From CAYPHJ01 sp964410485 (lineage in GTDB: Bacteria > Desulfobacterota > Binatia > UBA9968), in contig CAYPHJ010000026.1 of the NCBI GenBank assembly GCA_964410485.1, positions 1 through 48,006 on the forward strand: a stretch of 48,006 bases of DNA, in the 5' to 3' direction. A program made the position numbers and the translations under genes. The notes beneath the pieces were generated by a model. That model ran no database searches. It saw only the letters and a program-made list of their open reading frames with translations, and was not told the origin of the DNA. Positions 1 through 7,273 of this stretch are shown in pieces; position 1 is the first letter of the stretch; every line of letters begins with the position of its first letter.

Positions 1-642
1 TAAGGCGTCGTCTATAACGCTCCGTTTGTCGTAAAAGTCAATGAAGGAGAAATATGGGTCGGCCTAGCTTTGACCCCGCGACGCCTAGTGTCAAGGGAGT
101 TCGGGTGTCAGAGCAGATAGTCGCCTCCATGTCGCCGATCTCTACGATTGAGCAGCTAGTGAGTTACCGCAGCTTCCGTAGCTGGCCATCATATTGGCTA
201 TCCTTAGAGCTGCACAAACCTCGTCTGTGGGCGGTCCAAGCAGGTCGGTCAGCGCGTCAAGCAGGTAGGTGACAAATTGGCAAATTTAGTCCCTTAACTC
301 GGATAGCCGCACAGGCCGATGTCGTCCTCGACCTTCGGCTTTGGCGTCGGTGCGGGCTGCGGCTGGTAGCCGACCGAGCGCGGGAGGTGTGCAAGAATAG
401 GCTGAAGTAGTTGCTGTCTCTTCTGTGGGACATCTGGTAAGGGGACCTTTCCCGTCGGTAGGACGGCGCGATTGTCCCTAGAATACCATGGGTATCCCAT
501 AGGCTCTCCTGTTGTCCTTTAAGTTCCATGGCATAACCGTTGCTCCACAGTTGGGACAATTACCGGACCAAAGAGTTGTGAAATCCGATCGGCGCCTGCT
601 TTGACGAGGCCGCGAATCCATCGGCTACAAGAGGTCGGTAGC
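1..642. other. Upstream stretch without a convincing gene
   Basis: No reading frame here has both a plausible start and a recognisable protein. In frame 1 an open stretch (4-120) begins directly after a TAA and reads like the tail of a protein (YNAPFVVKVNEGEIWVGLAL), which could be a decayed remnant. A short frame from the ATG at 54 has an AAGGAG at 44-49 but a composition that resembles no family I know. Minus-strand frames at 257-559 also look like noise. The region may hold the leader and promoter of the ATPase gene at 643, but no clear -35/-10 pair was seen. Confidence 0.5.
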
Positions 643-2235
643 ATGTACAACAGCTACTTCGGTTTCGTAGAAGAGCCCTTCAGCGTAACACCTGACCCAC
701 GTTTCCTTTACACCAATCGCGTCTATGCGGAGGCTTACGCCAACCTGCAGTACGGAATCGACGCGAAAAAGGGATTCATTGTCATTACGGGCGAGGTGGG
801 AACAGGAAAGACCACCTTGCTGCGGAAACTCATGCGCAACCTGGAGGGGACGATCCACTCGGTCTTTGTCTTTAATACTTATGTGAGCTTCCCGGAGCTA
901 CTTAAAGTCATCGTTCACGATTTGGGTCTGGTCCTTAAAGAACGGACGAAGCTCGCAATGCTTCAAGAGCTGAACGACTACCTGATTGCTCAATTGAAGC
1001 TCGGCCACACTGTCTCGGTGCTTATCGATGAAGCCCAGAGCTTAAGCGACGAGGTGCTCGATGGGCTGAGACTTCTTTCGAATCTCGAGACCGATCAAGA
1101 AAAGCTGCTCCAGATCGTGCTAATGGGCCAACCCGAACTCGAAGCCAAGCTCGACCAGCCCAGACTTCGCCAACTCAAGCAACGCGTTGCTCTTCAATGC
1201 CGGCTTGCTCCGCTGGCGCAAGAAGAAGTCGGTCCTTACATCGATTTTCGGCTTCGAGCTGTCGGGTACCGCGGCGAAGGACTGTTTCGTCCTGACGCTA
1301 TCCGAGAGATCGCTGTTTACTCGACTGGAATCCCGCGGCTCATCAACGTCATCTGTGACAACGCGCTGCTCATTGCCTATGCCGCTTCGCAGAAAATTGT
1401 TTCTGAGAACGTGATCAAGGAAGTGGGCCGCGATCTCAGGTTGGGTTCGGGTGTTCAGCTCCCCGACAGCGCTCAGAGCAAGGAGCTGTCAAAAAACGAA
1501 CAACCACACATTGACGAAGGACAGAAGAGCCTTGTGCACCACAAGCTCAGACCCGCGGTAAGGACAATGGCGGGATGCTTGGTCGCCGCCGTCTTGATCA
1601 TCGTGTTCGCCGCGAACATTGGTCCCCAGAATTTCCTCAACTTCACCAACAGAAGTCTCAAAGGTGCGCAGCGAAACCTTGGTCAGTGGGCAGTCTTTAT
1701 CGTTAGGCGGGAAGTCGGTCCGGAACAGCTCAAGACAGAAGTCGCATCCACAGCGAAGCCGCAGCGCGTCGTTATTATTCAGAGCGGCTCGACCGTCTAT
1801 CACATCGCCAGCGCTGCCTACGGGGCGAATGCTCTTCTTGGCATGGACCTGATTAAAGAGTTCAACCCTCAAATCAAAGACCTGAACCGTGTCTTGCCGG
1901 GACAGAACCTAATACTACCGTCGTTGACACAGCAAACGCTGGTCCGGAGCCAACCCGATGGCTCCTATCGCCTGATTGTCGCATCTTTTCCTAGTCTTCC
2001 ACGAGCGGATGAATATGCCCAACTCTTACGCGACCAGGAATATGAAGTGGTGGTGACACCGAACAGGGTTTCGAGTGATCTGGTGCTCCATCGGATCGAA
2101 ATCGCCGGCTTGAAAGATGTTGAAGAGGCTAACCGAATTTGGGCAAACGCACTGAGCAACGAATGGTTTGCATCCGTTGCCGCTGGTGATCCAACGATCA
2201 AGGAGCAGGTAAGTAGCGCAGACACGGCGTATTAG
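643..2235 (+). CDS. ExeA/GspA-like AAA ATPase with LysM and SPOR regions
   Basis: A 530-residue membrane-anchored ATPase of the ExeA/GspA family, which in type II secretion and in exopolysaccharide/PEP-CTERM loci is thought to help machinery cross or bind peptidoglycan. The N-terminus (MYNSYFGFVEEPFSVTPDP) is typical of the family. Walker A (GEVGTGKTT) lies at about residues 50-58 and Walker B (SVLIDE) at 125-130. A single membrane segment follows at about 309-325. The periplasmic part has a LysM-like module (about 378-427, ending RVLPGQNLILP) and a SPOR-like module (about 440-505), both peptidoglycan-binding folds. I chose ATG 643 over the upstream TTG 601 because it matches the family N-terminus and has GAGGT at 631-635. 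The next gene starts 13 bases downstream. The family is confident; the secreted substrate is unknown. Confidence 0.85.
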   Translation: MYNSYFGFVEEPFSVTPDPRFLYTNRVYAEAYANLQYGIDAKKGFIVITGEVGTGKTTLLRKLMRNLEGTIHSVFVFNTYVSFPELLKVIVHDLGLVLKERTKLAMLQELNDYLIAQLKLGHTVSVLIDEAQSLSDEVLDGLRLLSNLETDQEKLLQIVLMGQPELEAKLDQPRLRQLKQRVALQCRLAPLAQEEVGPYIDFRLRAVGYRGEGLFRPDAIREIAVYSTGIPRLINVICDNALLIAYAASQKIVSENVIKEVGRDLRLGSGVQLPDSAQSKELSKNEQPHIDEGQKSLVHHKLRPAVRTMAGCLVAAVLIIVFAANIGPQNFLNFTNRSLKGAQRNLGQWAVFIVRREVGPEQLKTEVASTAKPQRVVIIQSGSTVYHIASAAYGANALLGMDLIKEFNPQIKDLNRVLPGQNLILPSLTQQTLVRSQPDGSYRLIVASFPSLPRADEYAQLLRDQEYEVVVTPNRVSSDLVLHRIEIAGLKDVEEANRIWANALSNEWFASVAAGDPTIKEQVSSADTAY

Positions 2236-2248
2236 CGGCCGGAGACAT

Positions 2249-2977
2249 ATGAGCAAAATCTATGATGCCCTAATAAAGGCAGGAGAAAAGAGACGCCGCC
2301 TGGGAACTGGTCTTTTTGGAACGCAACCGGAAGACGAGGCTAGGCTGCTACCACGCGGGTGGCAAGAATTCCGAGCTGAGTGGAAGACGATTGGGATCGT
2401 TGCAGGCCTAATCTTAGTTTTTGGGCTTGTTGCGGTCGTGAATCAGGTCCGCCAGGCGCTCCGGAACCAGATCGACAAGAGGGCATTGGTCATCGCGACG
2501 AATCTCAGCGATGCCGCTGCAGGGCATGTACTTGGCAAAAACGTTCTGGAACTGCACGCTTTGGTGACAAAATACGCGCGGCTGGACGGGGCAGCGTACG
2601 CTCTCATCGAAGATGCCAATGGACAAATCATTGCCCAGAGTTTGAGAGCATTTCCCGCAGAACTTCGGGCAACGCTGACAATGGATGAGCGGAAACAGGT
2701 CGAAACGCGAACGGTGAGCTTCCAGGGAAAGAGGGTCTATGAGACCCGCACCCCGATTCTCGAAGGGCAAGTGGGTGTAGCACACGTGGGGATCTGGGGC
2801 CAGAACGCGGAAGCAGAGATCTACCATGCTCTTGTCCCGATTGTCGCGCTCCTCGTGATCGTGTTTTTCGCCGGCGGAATATTGTGTGTGGTTTTCGCAC
2901 GCGCAATGACTCAGTCCGGCAAGCGGATGGTCGAAAGGACAGTTGAGACTGGCGGTGCACGCGCGGAGTCTAGGTGA
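2249..2977 (+). CDS. Two-TM protein with MSKIYDAL tag and Cache-like periplasmic domain
   Basis: A 242-residue protein. The first residues (MSKIYDALIKAGEKRR) match the short N-terminal signature of exopolysaccharide tyrosine autokinases and related EPS-locus proteins. A cytoplasmic stretch is followed by TM1 (about 47-66), a periplasmic region of about 125 residues and TM2 (about 195-217), then a short basic tail. The periplasmic part (AYALIEDANGQIIAQS, then TPILEGQVGVAHVGI) has the pattern of single Cache sensor domains as found in histidine kinases. No kinase, HAMP or other output domain follows TM2. It has GGAG at 2241-2244 and lies 13 bases after the ExeA-like ATPase, so the two are probably co-transcribed. 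Function is not known; a sensory or scaffolding role in polysaccharide or secretion assembly is inference. Confidence 0.7.
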   Translation: MSKIYDALIKAGEKRRRLGTGLFGTQPEDEARLLPRGWQEFRAEWKTIGIVAGLILVFGLVAVVNQVRQALRNQIDKRALVIATNLSDAAAGHVLGKNVLELHALVTKYARLDGAAYALIEDANGQIIAQSLRAFPAELRATLTMDERKQVETRTVSFQGKRVYETRTPILEGQVGVAHVGIWGQNAEAEIYHALVPIVALLVIVFFAGGILCVVFARAMTQSGKRMVERTVETGGARAESR

Positions 2978-3284
2978 CGAAAGGCTCCCGCGCGATGAGG
3001 TGGCCCGGATGTCGCGATGAATTGAAATAGGTGACTGTCAGGGAGTCTGTACAAGAACATGCCCCCTTCGGCGGCGGGGTACAAGGCGACCCAGCTGAGA
3101 GTTGGCACGGCGTCAGAATCCAGACGCGCTGACAGGCCGGTGGAAATATACCGCGAGCTGAGGGGACACCCTTTCTGACAAGGTCCTCGCTTGATGTGTG
3201 TGAACAGAAGTGAGCGGCGTATCAAGACCGCGCTGACGGAAACATGCCGAGGAGATCTCTGCTTTGTAACCAGGGTAAGAACCT
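2978..3284. other. Intergenic region, no gene recognised
   Basis: This 307-base stretch lies between convergent genes. It has no frame with family resemblance. GC-rich short inverted segments occur (for example around 3062-3080) but no terminator with a U-tract was identified. Confidence 0.5.
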
Positions 3285-3722
3285 TTAGCTTATCCCGCCT
3301 GTAATGTAGCGTTCCAGTTGTTCGATGATGAATTTTTGCTCGTCAATGATCGACTTGACGAGGTCGCCGATCGAAATGATTCCGGTGACATTGCCGCTCT
3401 CGATGACGGGAAGATGGCGGATCCGTTTGTCCGTCATGATCGCCATGCATTCTTCGACGTTCTGGTCGGGCTCCGCGTAGGCGACTCGCGACGTCATGAT
3501 TTCATGGACTTGTGTAGTGCGTGACGACCGCCCCTGGAGAATCACTTTGCGGGCGTAATCGCGCTCCGAAATGATGCCAACCAGTCTCGCTTGATCCATG
3601 ACCAGAAGAGCGCCGATCTCCTTATCAGCCATGAGCTTCATGGCATCATAGACGGAGGCTTCGGGTGCGATCGACCACACCGTACGGCCCTTGAGATCCA
3701 AAATGTCTTTGACCTTTTTCAT
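3285..3722 (-). CDS. Tandem CBS-domain protein
   Basis: A 145-residue soluble protein made almost entirely of a CBS-domain pair (Bateman module): about residues 8-62 and 75-132. The repeats show the usual pattern (ALLVMDQARLVGIISERDYA and HLPVIESGNVTGIISIGDLV). Such stand-alone CBS pairs bind adenine nucleotides and usually act as energy or redox sensors on partner proteins. The C-terminal extension (about 130-145) is a short helix. The start ATG at 3720-3722 has no clear Shine-Dalgarno sequence. The gene is monocistronic and points away from the 93-residue gene at 4029. The partner cannot be inferred from context. Confidence 0.88.
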   Translation of the reverse strand: MKKVKDILDLKGRTVWSIAPEASVYDAMKLMADKEIGALLVMDQARLVGIISERDYARKVILQGRSSRTTQVHEIMTSRVAYAEPDQNVEECMAIMTDKRIRHLPVIESGNVTGIISIGDLVKSIIDEQKFIIEQLERYITGGIS

Positions 3723-4028
3723 AAACGCGTTTCGGCAGAAAAACGATTATAATGTATTCCTTGATGGATTTTTTGTAAAGACTCAATAAGAACGATAATA
3801 GTTAAGGATTTACTGGTTTTTTTTTGCCTCGTAATCGCTGCGGATCTTGACCTTTGCTCTCAGTGCAGGTAATGATTGCTCAGCGGGTCGTTCTAAAGCT
3901 GCATCTGCTTTCCCTTTGTCGCCAGAAGCAACTCCGAAGCCATGGCACGCGTCACCGCCCGGCATCGCGAAGTTTAAAAGGGAGTCTCGATCACGTTGTT
4001 CGGGCCATCAATTCAGGAGGAGGATATC
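3723..4028. other. Divergent intergenic region
   Basis: About 306 bases between the CBS gene (minus) and the small gene at 4029 (plus). The first 100 bases are AT-rich, with a run of nine T near 3812-3820. The remainder is GC-richer, with open frames that lack family resemblance. It probably carries promoters for both flanking genes. Confidence 0.45.
3746..3751 (-). promoter_or_regulatory. Possible -10 box of the CBS gene
   Basis: Read on the minus strand, the sequence is TATAAT, 24 bases upstream of the CBS start codon in an AT-rich stretch. A TTTACA lies upstream (3774-3779) but the 22-base spacing is too long for a standard sigma-70 promoter, so only the -10 match is offered. Confidence 0.3.
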
Positions 4029-4310
4029 ATGCCACCCACTGCTTGGGAGTTTCAAAACCACCTTACGGCCATTCTAAACGCCGCGCTCCAAAACGGAAAA
4101 TCATATGTCGACGTGGAATCTGGCAACCTTCATAAACGGGTGGGAATCGTGAACTCCAATCGCGAGCTTCCTGTCTGCTGCGATGTCATGAAAAGAATGA
4201 TGCGCGCAGGTGACACTATCTTAAACGAGCCGCCTGCCGGTCACGGAGCAAATCTTTTGATTCGCTATCTCGTGCCGGCGAACGGCGCCATTCAAGCAAA
4301 GCCAAACTAA
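4029..4310 (+). CDS. Small conserved-looking hypothetical protein
   Basis: A 93-residue protein (MPPTAWEFQNHLTAILNAAL...). The ATG at 4029 has an exceptionally strong Shine-Dalgarno run, AGGAGGAGG at 4015-4023, five bases upstream. An in-frame extension to 3996 is possible but lacks such a site. The composition looks like a real folded protein: a helical N-terminus, then KSYVDVESGNLHKRVG, a PVCCDVMKRMMRAGDTIL segment with a Cys-Cys pair, and a basic-hydrophobic end (GANLLIRYLVP). There is no signal peptide or membrane segment. I have a weak memory of similar small bacterial proteins of unknown function but cannot name a family. It stands alone between the CBS gene and the SUF operon and is followed by strong hairpins. 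Confidence 0.7.
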   Translation: MPPTAWEFQNHLTAILNAALQNGKSYVDVESGNLHKRVGIVNSNRELPVCCDVMKRMMRAGDTILNEPPAGHGANLLIRYLVPANGAIQAKPN

Positions 4311-4338
4311 CGCACTCCCAGCCCGATCAGAACATAAC

Positions 4339-4397
4339 GGAGCGCGGCAGTGCCTTCCCAGTCCGCGCTCCTAGTAACACGCGCTCTTCTGAGCGCG
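4339..4397 (+). terminator. Tandem hairpins with interchangeable arms
   Basis: The first hairpin pairs GGAGCGCGG (4339-4347) with CCGCGCTCC (4363-4371) around a 15-base loop. The second pairs CGCGCTC (4380-4386) with GAGCGCG (4391-4397) around a TTCT loop. Because the arms share the same 7-base core, arm 1 (4340-4346) could instead pair with arm 3 (4380-4386), and arm 2 (4364-4370) with arm 4 (4391-4397). No U-tract follows either stem. Position, 28 bases after the small gene, suggests a terminator or processing structure. Confidence 0.5.
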
Positions 4398-4609
4398 CTG
4401 TGGATTGCCTTGTAAGCCCATCTGCAAAGCCGCCGAGCACTGGACTCCGTGGGATGGAATCTTCGCTCTTTCGTAACGTTCTTTTTCTTGAGGTTACGTA
4501 GACTCTCGCATCTAAGCTAAGCTCGACTATTTATAGCGAAGCCAGGTCGGATCAAGCGTTGAGTGCTCGGACTGTTCTTCGGCTGTGGACGAATCTCAAA
4601 TCCATTAAC
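4398..4609. other. Intergenic region upstream of the SUF promoter
   Basis: Together with the hairpins before it and the promoter after it, this forms a gene-free gap of about 380 bases. A modest stem (CGTAAC 4472-4477 with GTTACG 4493-4498) is present. No coding frame is convincing. Confidence 0.4.
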
Positions 4610-4639
4610 TTGACAACAGAGACCTAAGGAGTCTATATT
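4610..4639 (+). promoter_or_regulatory. Sigma-70-type promoter of the SUF operon
   Basis: A perfect -35 box TTGACA (4610-4615) is followed after 17-18 bases by CTATAT/TATATT (4633-4639). Transcription would start near 4646, about 48 bases before the chosen Rrf2 start. The spacer could hold the Rrf2 operator, but I do not see a palindrome matching the known IscR type 1 site. Confidence 0.6.
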
Positions 4640-4693
4640 TCTAACTGTATGGAACGGCGCGTGAATCGCCCCGTTACGGAGCGTAGCTCACTG

Positions 4694-5140
4694 ATGAATG
4701 TGGGCCGGCGCGTGGATTACGCGGTGCGGGCACTGGCATATCTGGCGGGACAACCGCCGGAAAAGATCGTCAGCCGTGCGGATATCGAAAAGAGCCAAGG
4801 GATTCCCTCTTTTTATTTATCCAAGATTATGAAGGACTTGGTCGCCGGCGGATTGGCGCAGTCCCATATCGGCTCAAAGGGGGGATTTACGCTTGCGAAA
4901 CCGGCCAGCTCGATCAGCATTAAAGATGTGTACGAAACTGTGGAACGCCCTTTAGTCTTGATGGAGTGTCTCGAAAAAGGATCGAATTACTGTTCCTTCT
5001 GTCCAGTCTGTTCCCAGAAATCAATTTGGGAGGAGGCGCAAAGCTTACTGGCGAATTTCCTCTCGCAGGTTTCGATCAACGATATCGCCGACAAGCAGGG
5101 CATGAAGAATCGGCTTACCGATAGCCACAAAGCGGGATAA
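4694..5140 (+). CDS. Rrf2-family Fe-S-responsive transcriptional regulator
   Basis: A 148-residue winged-helix repressor of the Rrf2 family. The start at 4694 gives the family N-terminus (MNVGRRVDYAVRALAYLAG); an earlier in-frame ATG at 4649 would add 15 residues and sits close to the predicted transcription start. The DNA-binding helix region (SFYLSKIMKDLVAGGLAQSH, then GSKGGFTLAKP) is canonical. Four cysteines at 92, 100, 103 and 106 form a cluster in the position where IscR has its three [2Fe-2S]-binding cysteines, so Fe-S sensing is likely. It is the first gene of the sufCDSU operon, 23 bases before sufC, and probably autoregulates it in response to Fe-S status, as SUF-linked Rrf2 proteins do. 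Confidence 0.87.
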   Translation: MNVGRRVDYAVRALAYLAGQPPEKIVSRADIEKSQGIPSFYLSKIMKDLVAGGLAQSHIGSKGGFTLAKPASSISIKDVYETVERPLVLMECLEKGSNYCSFCPVCSQKSIWEEAQSLLANFLSQVSINDIADKQGMKNRLTDSHKAG

Positions 5141-5163
5141 ATACGATTGTAGACTGTTAGATC

Positions 5164-5922
5164 ATGCTTAGTATCGAAAACCTTCGAGCAAGCGCCGGCG
5201 GCCAAGAGATTCTGCGCGGCATCAGTTTGAGCGTCGCTCCCGGTGAAGTTCACGCTATCATGGGACCCAACGGGTCCGGCAAGAGCACTCTTGCCCACGT
5301 ACTGTCCGGACGAGAAAACTATGAGGTGCTGGCCGGATCAGTAACATTCGACGGCAAGGATCTTCTCGTCATGACCCCGGAGGAAAGAGCCCGGGAAGGC
5401 ATCTTTCTCGCGTTCCAGTACCCGGTTGAGATCCCAGGGGTCAGCACTACCTACTTTCTCAAGGCAGCGGTCAACGCGATCCGCAAGCATCGCGGTCTCG
5501 AGGAACTCGACGCAATGGAGTTTCTCCAACTGCTCAAGGATAAACTGAAACTGGTCGAGATGGATCAGTCCCTTGCCAATCGCCCGCTGAATGAGGGTTT
5601 CTCCGGCGGTGAAAAGAAGCGCAATGAAGTGCTGCAGATGGCCGTTTTGGATCCTCGGCTCGCTATCCTAGACGAGACAGACTCCGGTCTCGACATTGAT
5701 GCCCTGCGTGTCGTGGCCGCGGGAGTCAACGCGCTCCGGCGCCCGGATCGCTCTATGATCGTGATCACCCATTATCAAAGATTGTTGAACTACATCGTGC
5801 CAGATTTTATTCACGTGTTGTACGACGGCCAGATTGTCAAATCCGGCGGCAAGGAGCTGGCGCTCGAGTTGGAGGTCAGGGGCTATGATTGGCTCAAATT
5901 GCAACCAGGCGCCGCCGAGTAG
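5164..5922 (+). CDS. sufC: Fe-S cluster assembly ATPase SufC
   Basis: A 252-residue ABC-type ATPase that powers the SufBCD scaffold on which Fe-S clusters are built in the cytoplasm. Walker A (GPNGSGKST) lies at about residues 36-44. The SufC-type signature (SGGEKKRNE) and Walker B/D-loop (AILDETDSGLDIDAL) are intact. The length is normal. Unusually, the gene directly follows the rrf2 regulator, where sufB would be expected, and runs into sufD after 27 bases. SufC needs SufB and SufD as partners, so a sufB elsewhere in the genome is implied. Confidence 0.96.
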   Translation: MLSIENLRASAGGQEILRGISLSVAPGEVHAIMGPNGSGKSTLAHVLSGRENYEVLAGSVTFDGKDLLVMTPEERAREGIFLAFQYPVEIPGVSTTYFLKAAVNAIRKHRGLEELDAMEFLQLLKDKLKLVEMDQSLANRPLNEGFSGGEKKRNEVLQMAVLDPRLAILDETDSGLDIDALRVVAAGVNALRRPDRSMIVITHYQRLLNYIVPDFIHVLYDGQIVKSGGKELALELEVRGYDWLKLQPGAAE

Positions 5923-5949
5923 TTCAGTCTGGACGGGGTCAACATCACT

Positions 5950-7257
5950 ATGCTCGAAGTACCCGAAGAACATTATCTGACGATTTTTAATCGGCTTGAC
6001 CGGAACGGTGCCGGGAGAGGGTGGCTGGGAGAGCTAAAAAGGGCCGCCGCCGCCAGCTTTGAAGCGCAGGGTTTCCCGTCCAGTAAACGAGAAGAGTGGA
6101 AGTACACAAGTGTCGAGCCGATTACTTCGATTCGTTTCGAGCGGGCCAACAGAGTTGCAAGAAAGGTCACCGGAGAAGAACTGTACTATGCGTCGTTCAT
6201 TGACGCCGCTTACAACCGATTGGTCTTTGTTAATGGTTTTTTGTCTCCGGAGTTATCTCTGCTTCGAGCGCTTCCACCTGCGGTGCGCATCGCCAGTCTG
6301 GCGCGCGTGCTGGCCGACGGAGCGTCGCTGGAGCCCCACCTCAATAGGTATGCCTCGCACGGCGAAGGCGGATTCGTCGCGCTGAATACCGCCTTCCTGG
6401 AAGACGGGGCGTTGGTGTGGATACCGGCCGGCGAGATTTTGGATGAGCCGATTTATTTGATTTATGTCACTGTCGATACCGATGCGCCCGTCCTCTCTTG
6501 CCCACGAAATCTTTTTGTCTTTGGGGAGGGGAGCCAAGCTCGCGTGGTGGAGAGCTATGTCGGGATCAGCAAGAACGGATATTTCAATAATGCGGTTACT
6601 GAAATTGTCGGCAAGGAAGATTCAACCATTGATTACTACAGGTTACAACGAGAGGCCGATGAAGCGTTCCATGTCGGGCGGGTGGCGGCGCACCTGAGTC
6701 GCAGCTGCAGTTTCACTTCTCAAAACATTTCGCTCGGCGGCGCCCTTGTGCGCAACGACTTGACCGCGGTGCTGGATGGCGAGGGTGCGGAATGCGCTCT
6801 CAATGGGCTCTATTTGGTAGAAGGGCGCGAGCACATCGACAACTACACTCGGATCGACCATGTGAAACCGCATGGAACCAGTACCGAGCTGTACAAAGGA
6901 ATTCTAAGCGGAAAAGGCCGCGCGGTGTTCAACGGAAAAATTGTCGTCCACAAAGATGCGCAAAAGACGGACGCCCGGCAGTCGAACAAAAACCTGCTTC
7001 TATCCGAAGGAGCCGTGGTCAATACCAAGCCACAGCTCGAGATACACGCCGATGACGTGAAGTGCAGTCATGGCTCGACCATTGGCCAGTTAGACCGGGA
7101 TGCGCTCTTCTATTTGCGCTCGCGAGGTCTCGATCTCGCGGCCGCCCGCCGTTTGTTGAGTTACGCCTTTGCCAGCGATGTGGTGGGGCGCATCAAGATC
7201 CCTCCGATGCGTGCTCGTCTGGACGACTACCTGCTGACCAAGTTTGGAAGGAATTGA
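5950..7257 (+). CDS. sufD: Fe-S cluster assembly scaffold SufD
   Basis: A 435-residue protein of the SufB/SufD beta-helix family. The N-terminal helical part with FPSSKREEWKYTSV is diagnostic of SufD rather than SufB. The C-terminal conserved portion contains GRAVFNGKIVVHKDAQKTDA and the HGSTIGQLDRDALFYLRSRG block, which carries the conserved histidine region of the family. SufD forms the SufBC2D complex and takes part in iron entry. It lies 27 bases after sufC and 16 bases before sufS. No sufB is present in the cluster, and this protein does not have the longer N-terminal half expected of SufB. Confidence 0.93.
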   Translation: MLEVPEEHYLTIFNRLDRNGAGRGWLGELKRAAAASFEAQGFPSSKREEWKYTSVEPITSIRFERANRVARKVTGEELYYASFIDAAYNRLVFVNGFLSPELSLLRALPPAVRIASLARVLADGASLEPHLNRYASHGEGGFVALNTAFLEDGALVWIPAGEILDEPIYLIYVTVDTDAPVLSCPRNLFVFGEGSQARVVESYVGISKNGYFNNAVTEIVGKEDSTIDYYRLQREADEAFHVGRVAAHLSRSCSFTSQNISLGGALVRNDLTAVLDGEGAECALNGLYLVEGREHIDNYTRIDHVKPHGTSTELYKGILSGKGRAVFNGKIVVHKDAQKTDARQSNKNLLLSEGAVVNTKPQLEIHADDVKCSHGSTIGQLDRDALFYLRSRGLDLAAARRLLSYAFASDVVGRIKIPPMRARLDDYLLTKFGRN

Positions 7258-7273
7258 GAGGTTTGATGGTATC

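Noticed and set aside
4610..4639. An IscR type 1 operator overlapping the SUF promoter
   Set aside because: TTGAC and AGTC half-sites exist but lie 16 bases apart, not the 7 of the known palindrome.
5950..7257. Reading this gene as SufB, which would remove the missing-sufB problem
   Set aside because: The N-terminal KREEWKYT motif and the length of 435 residues fit SufD.
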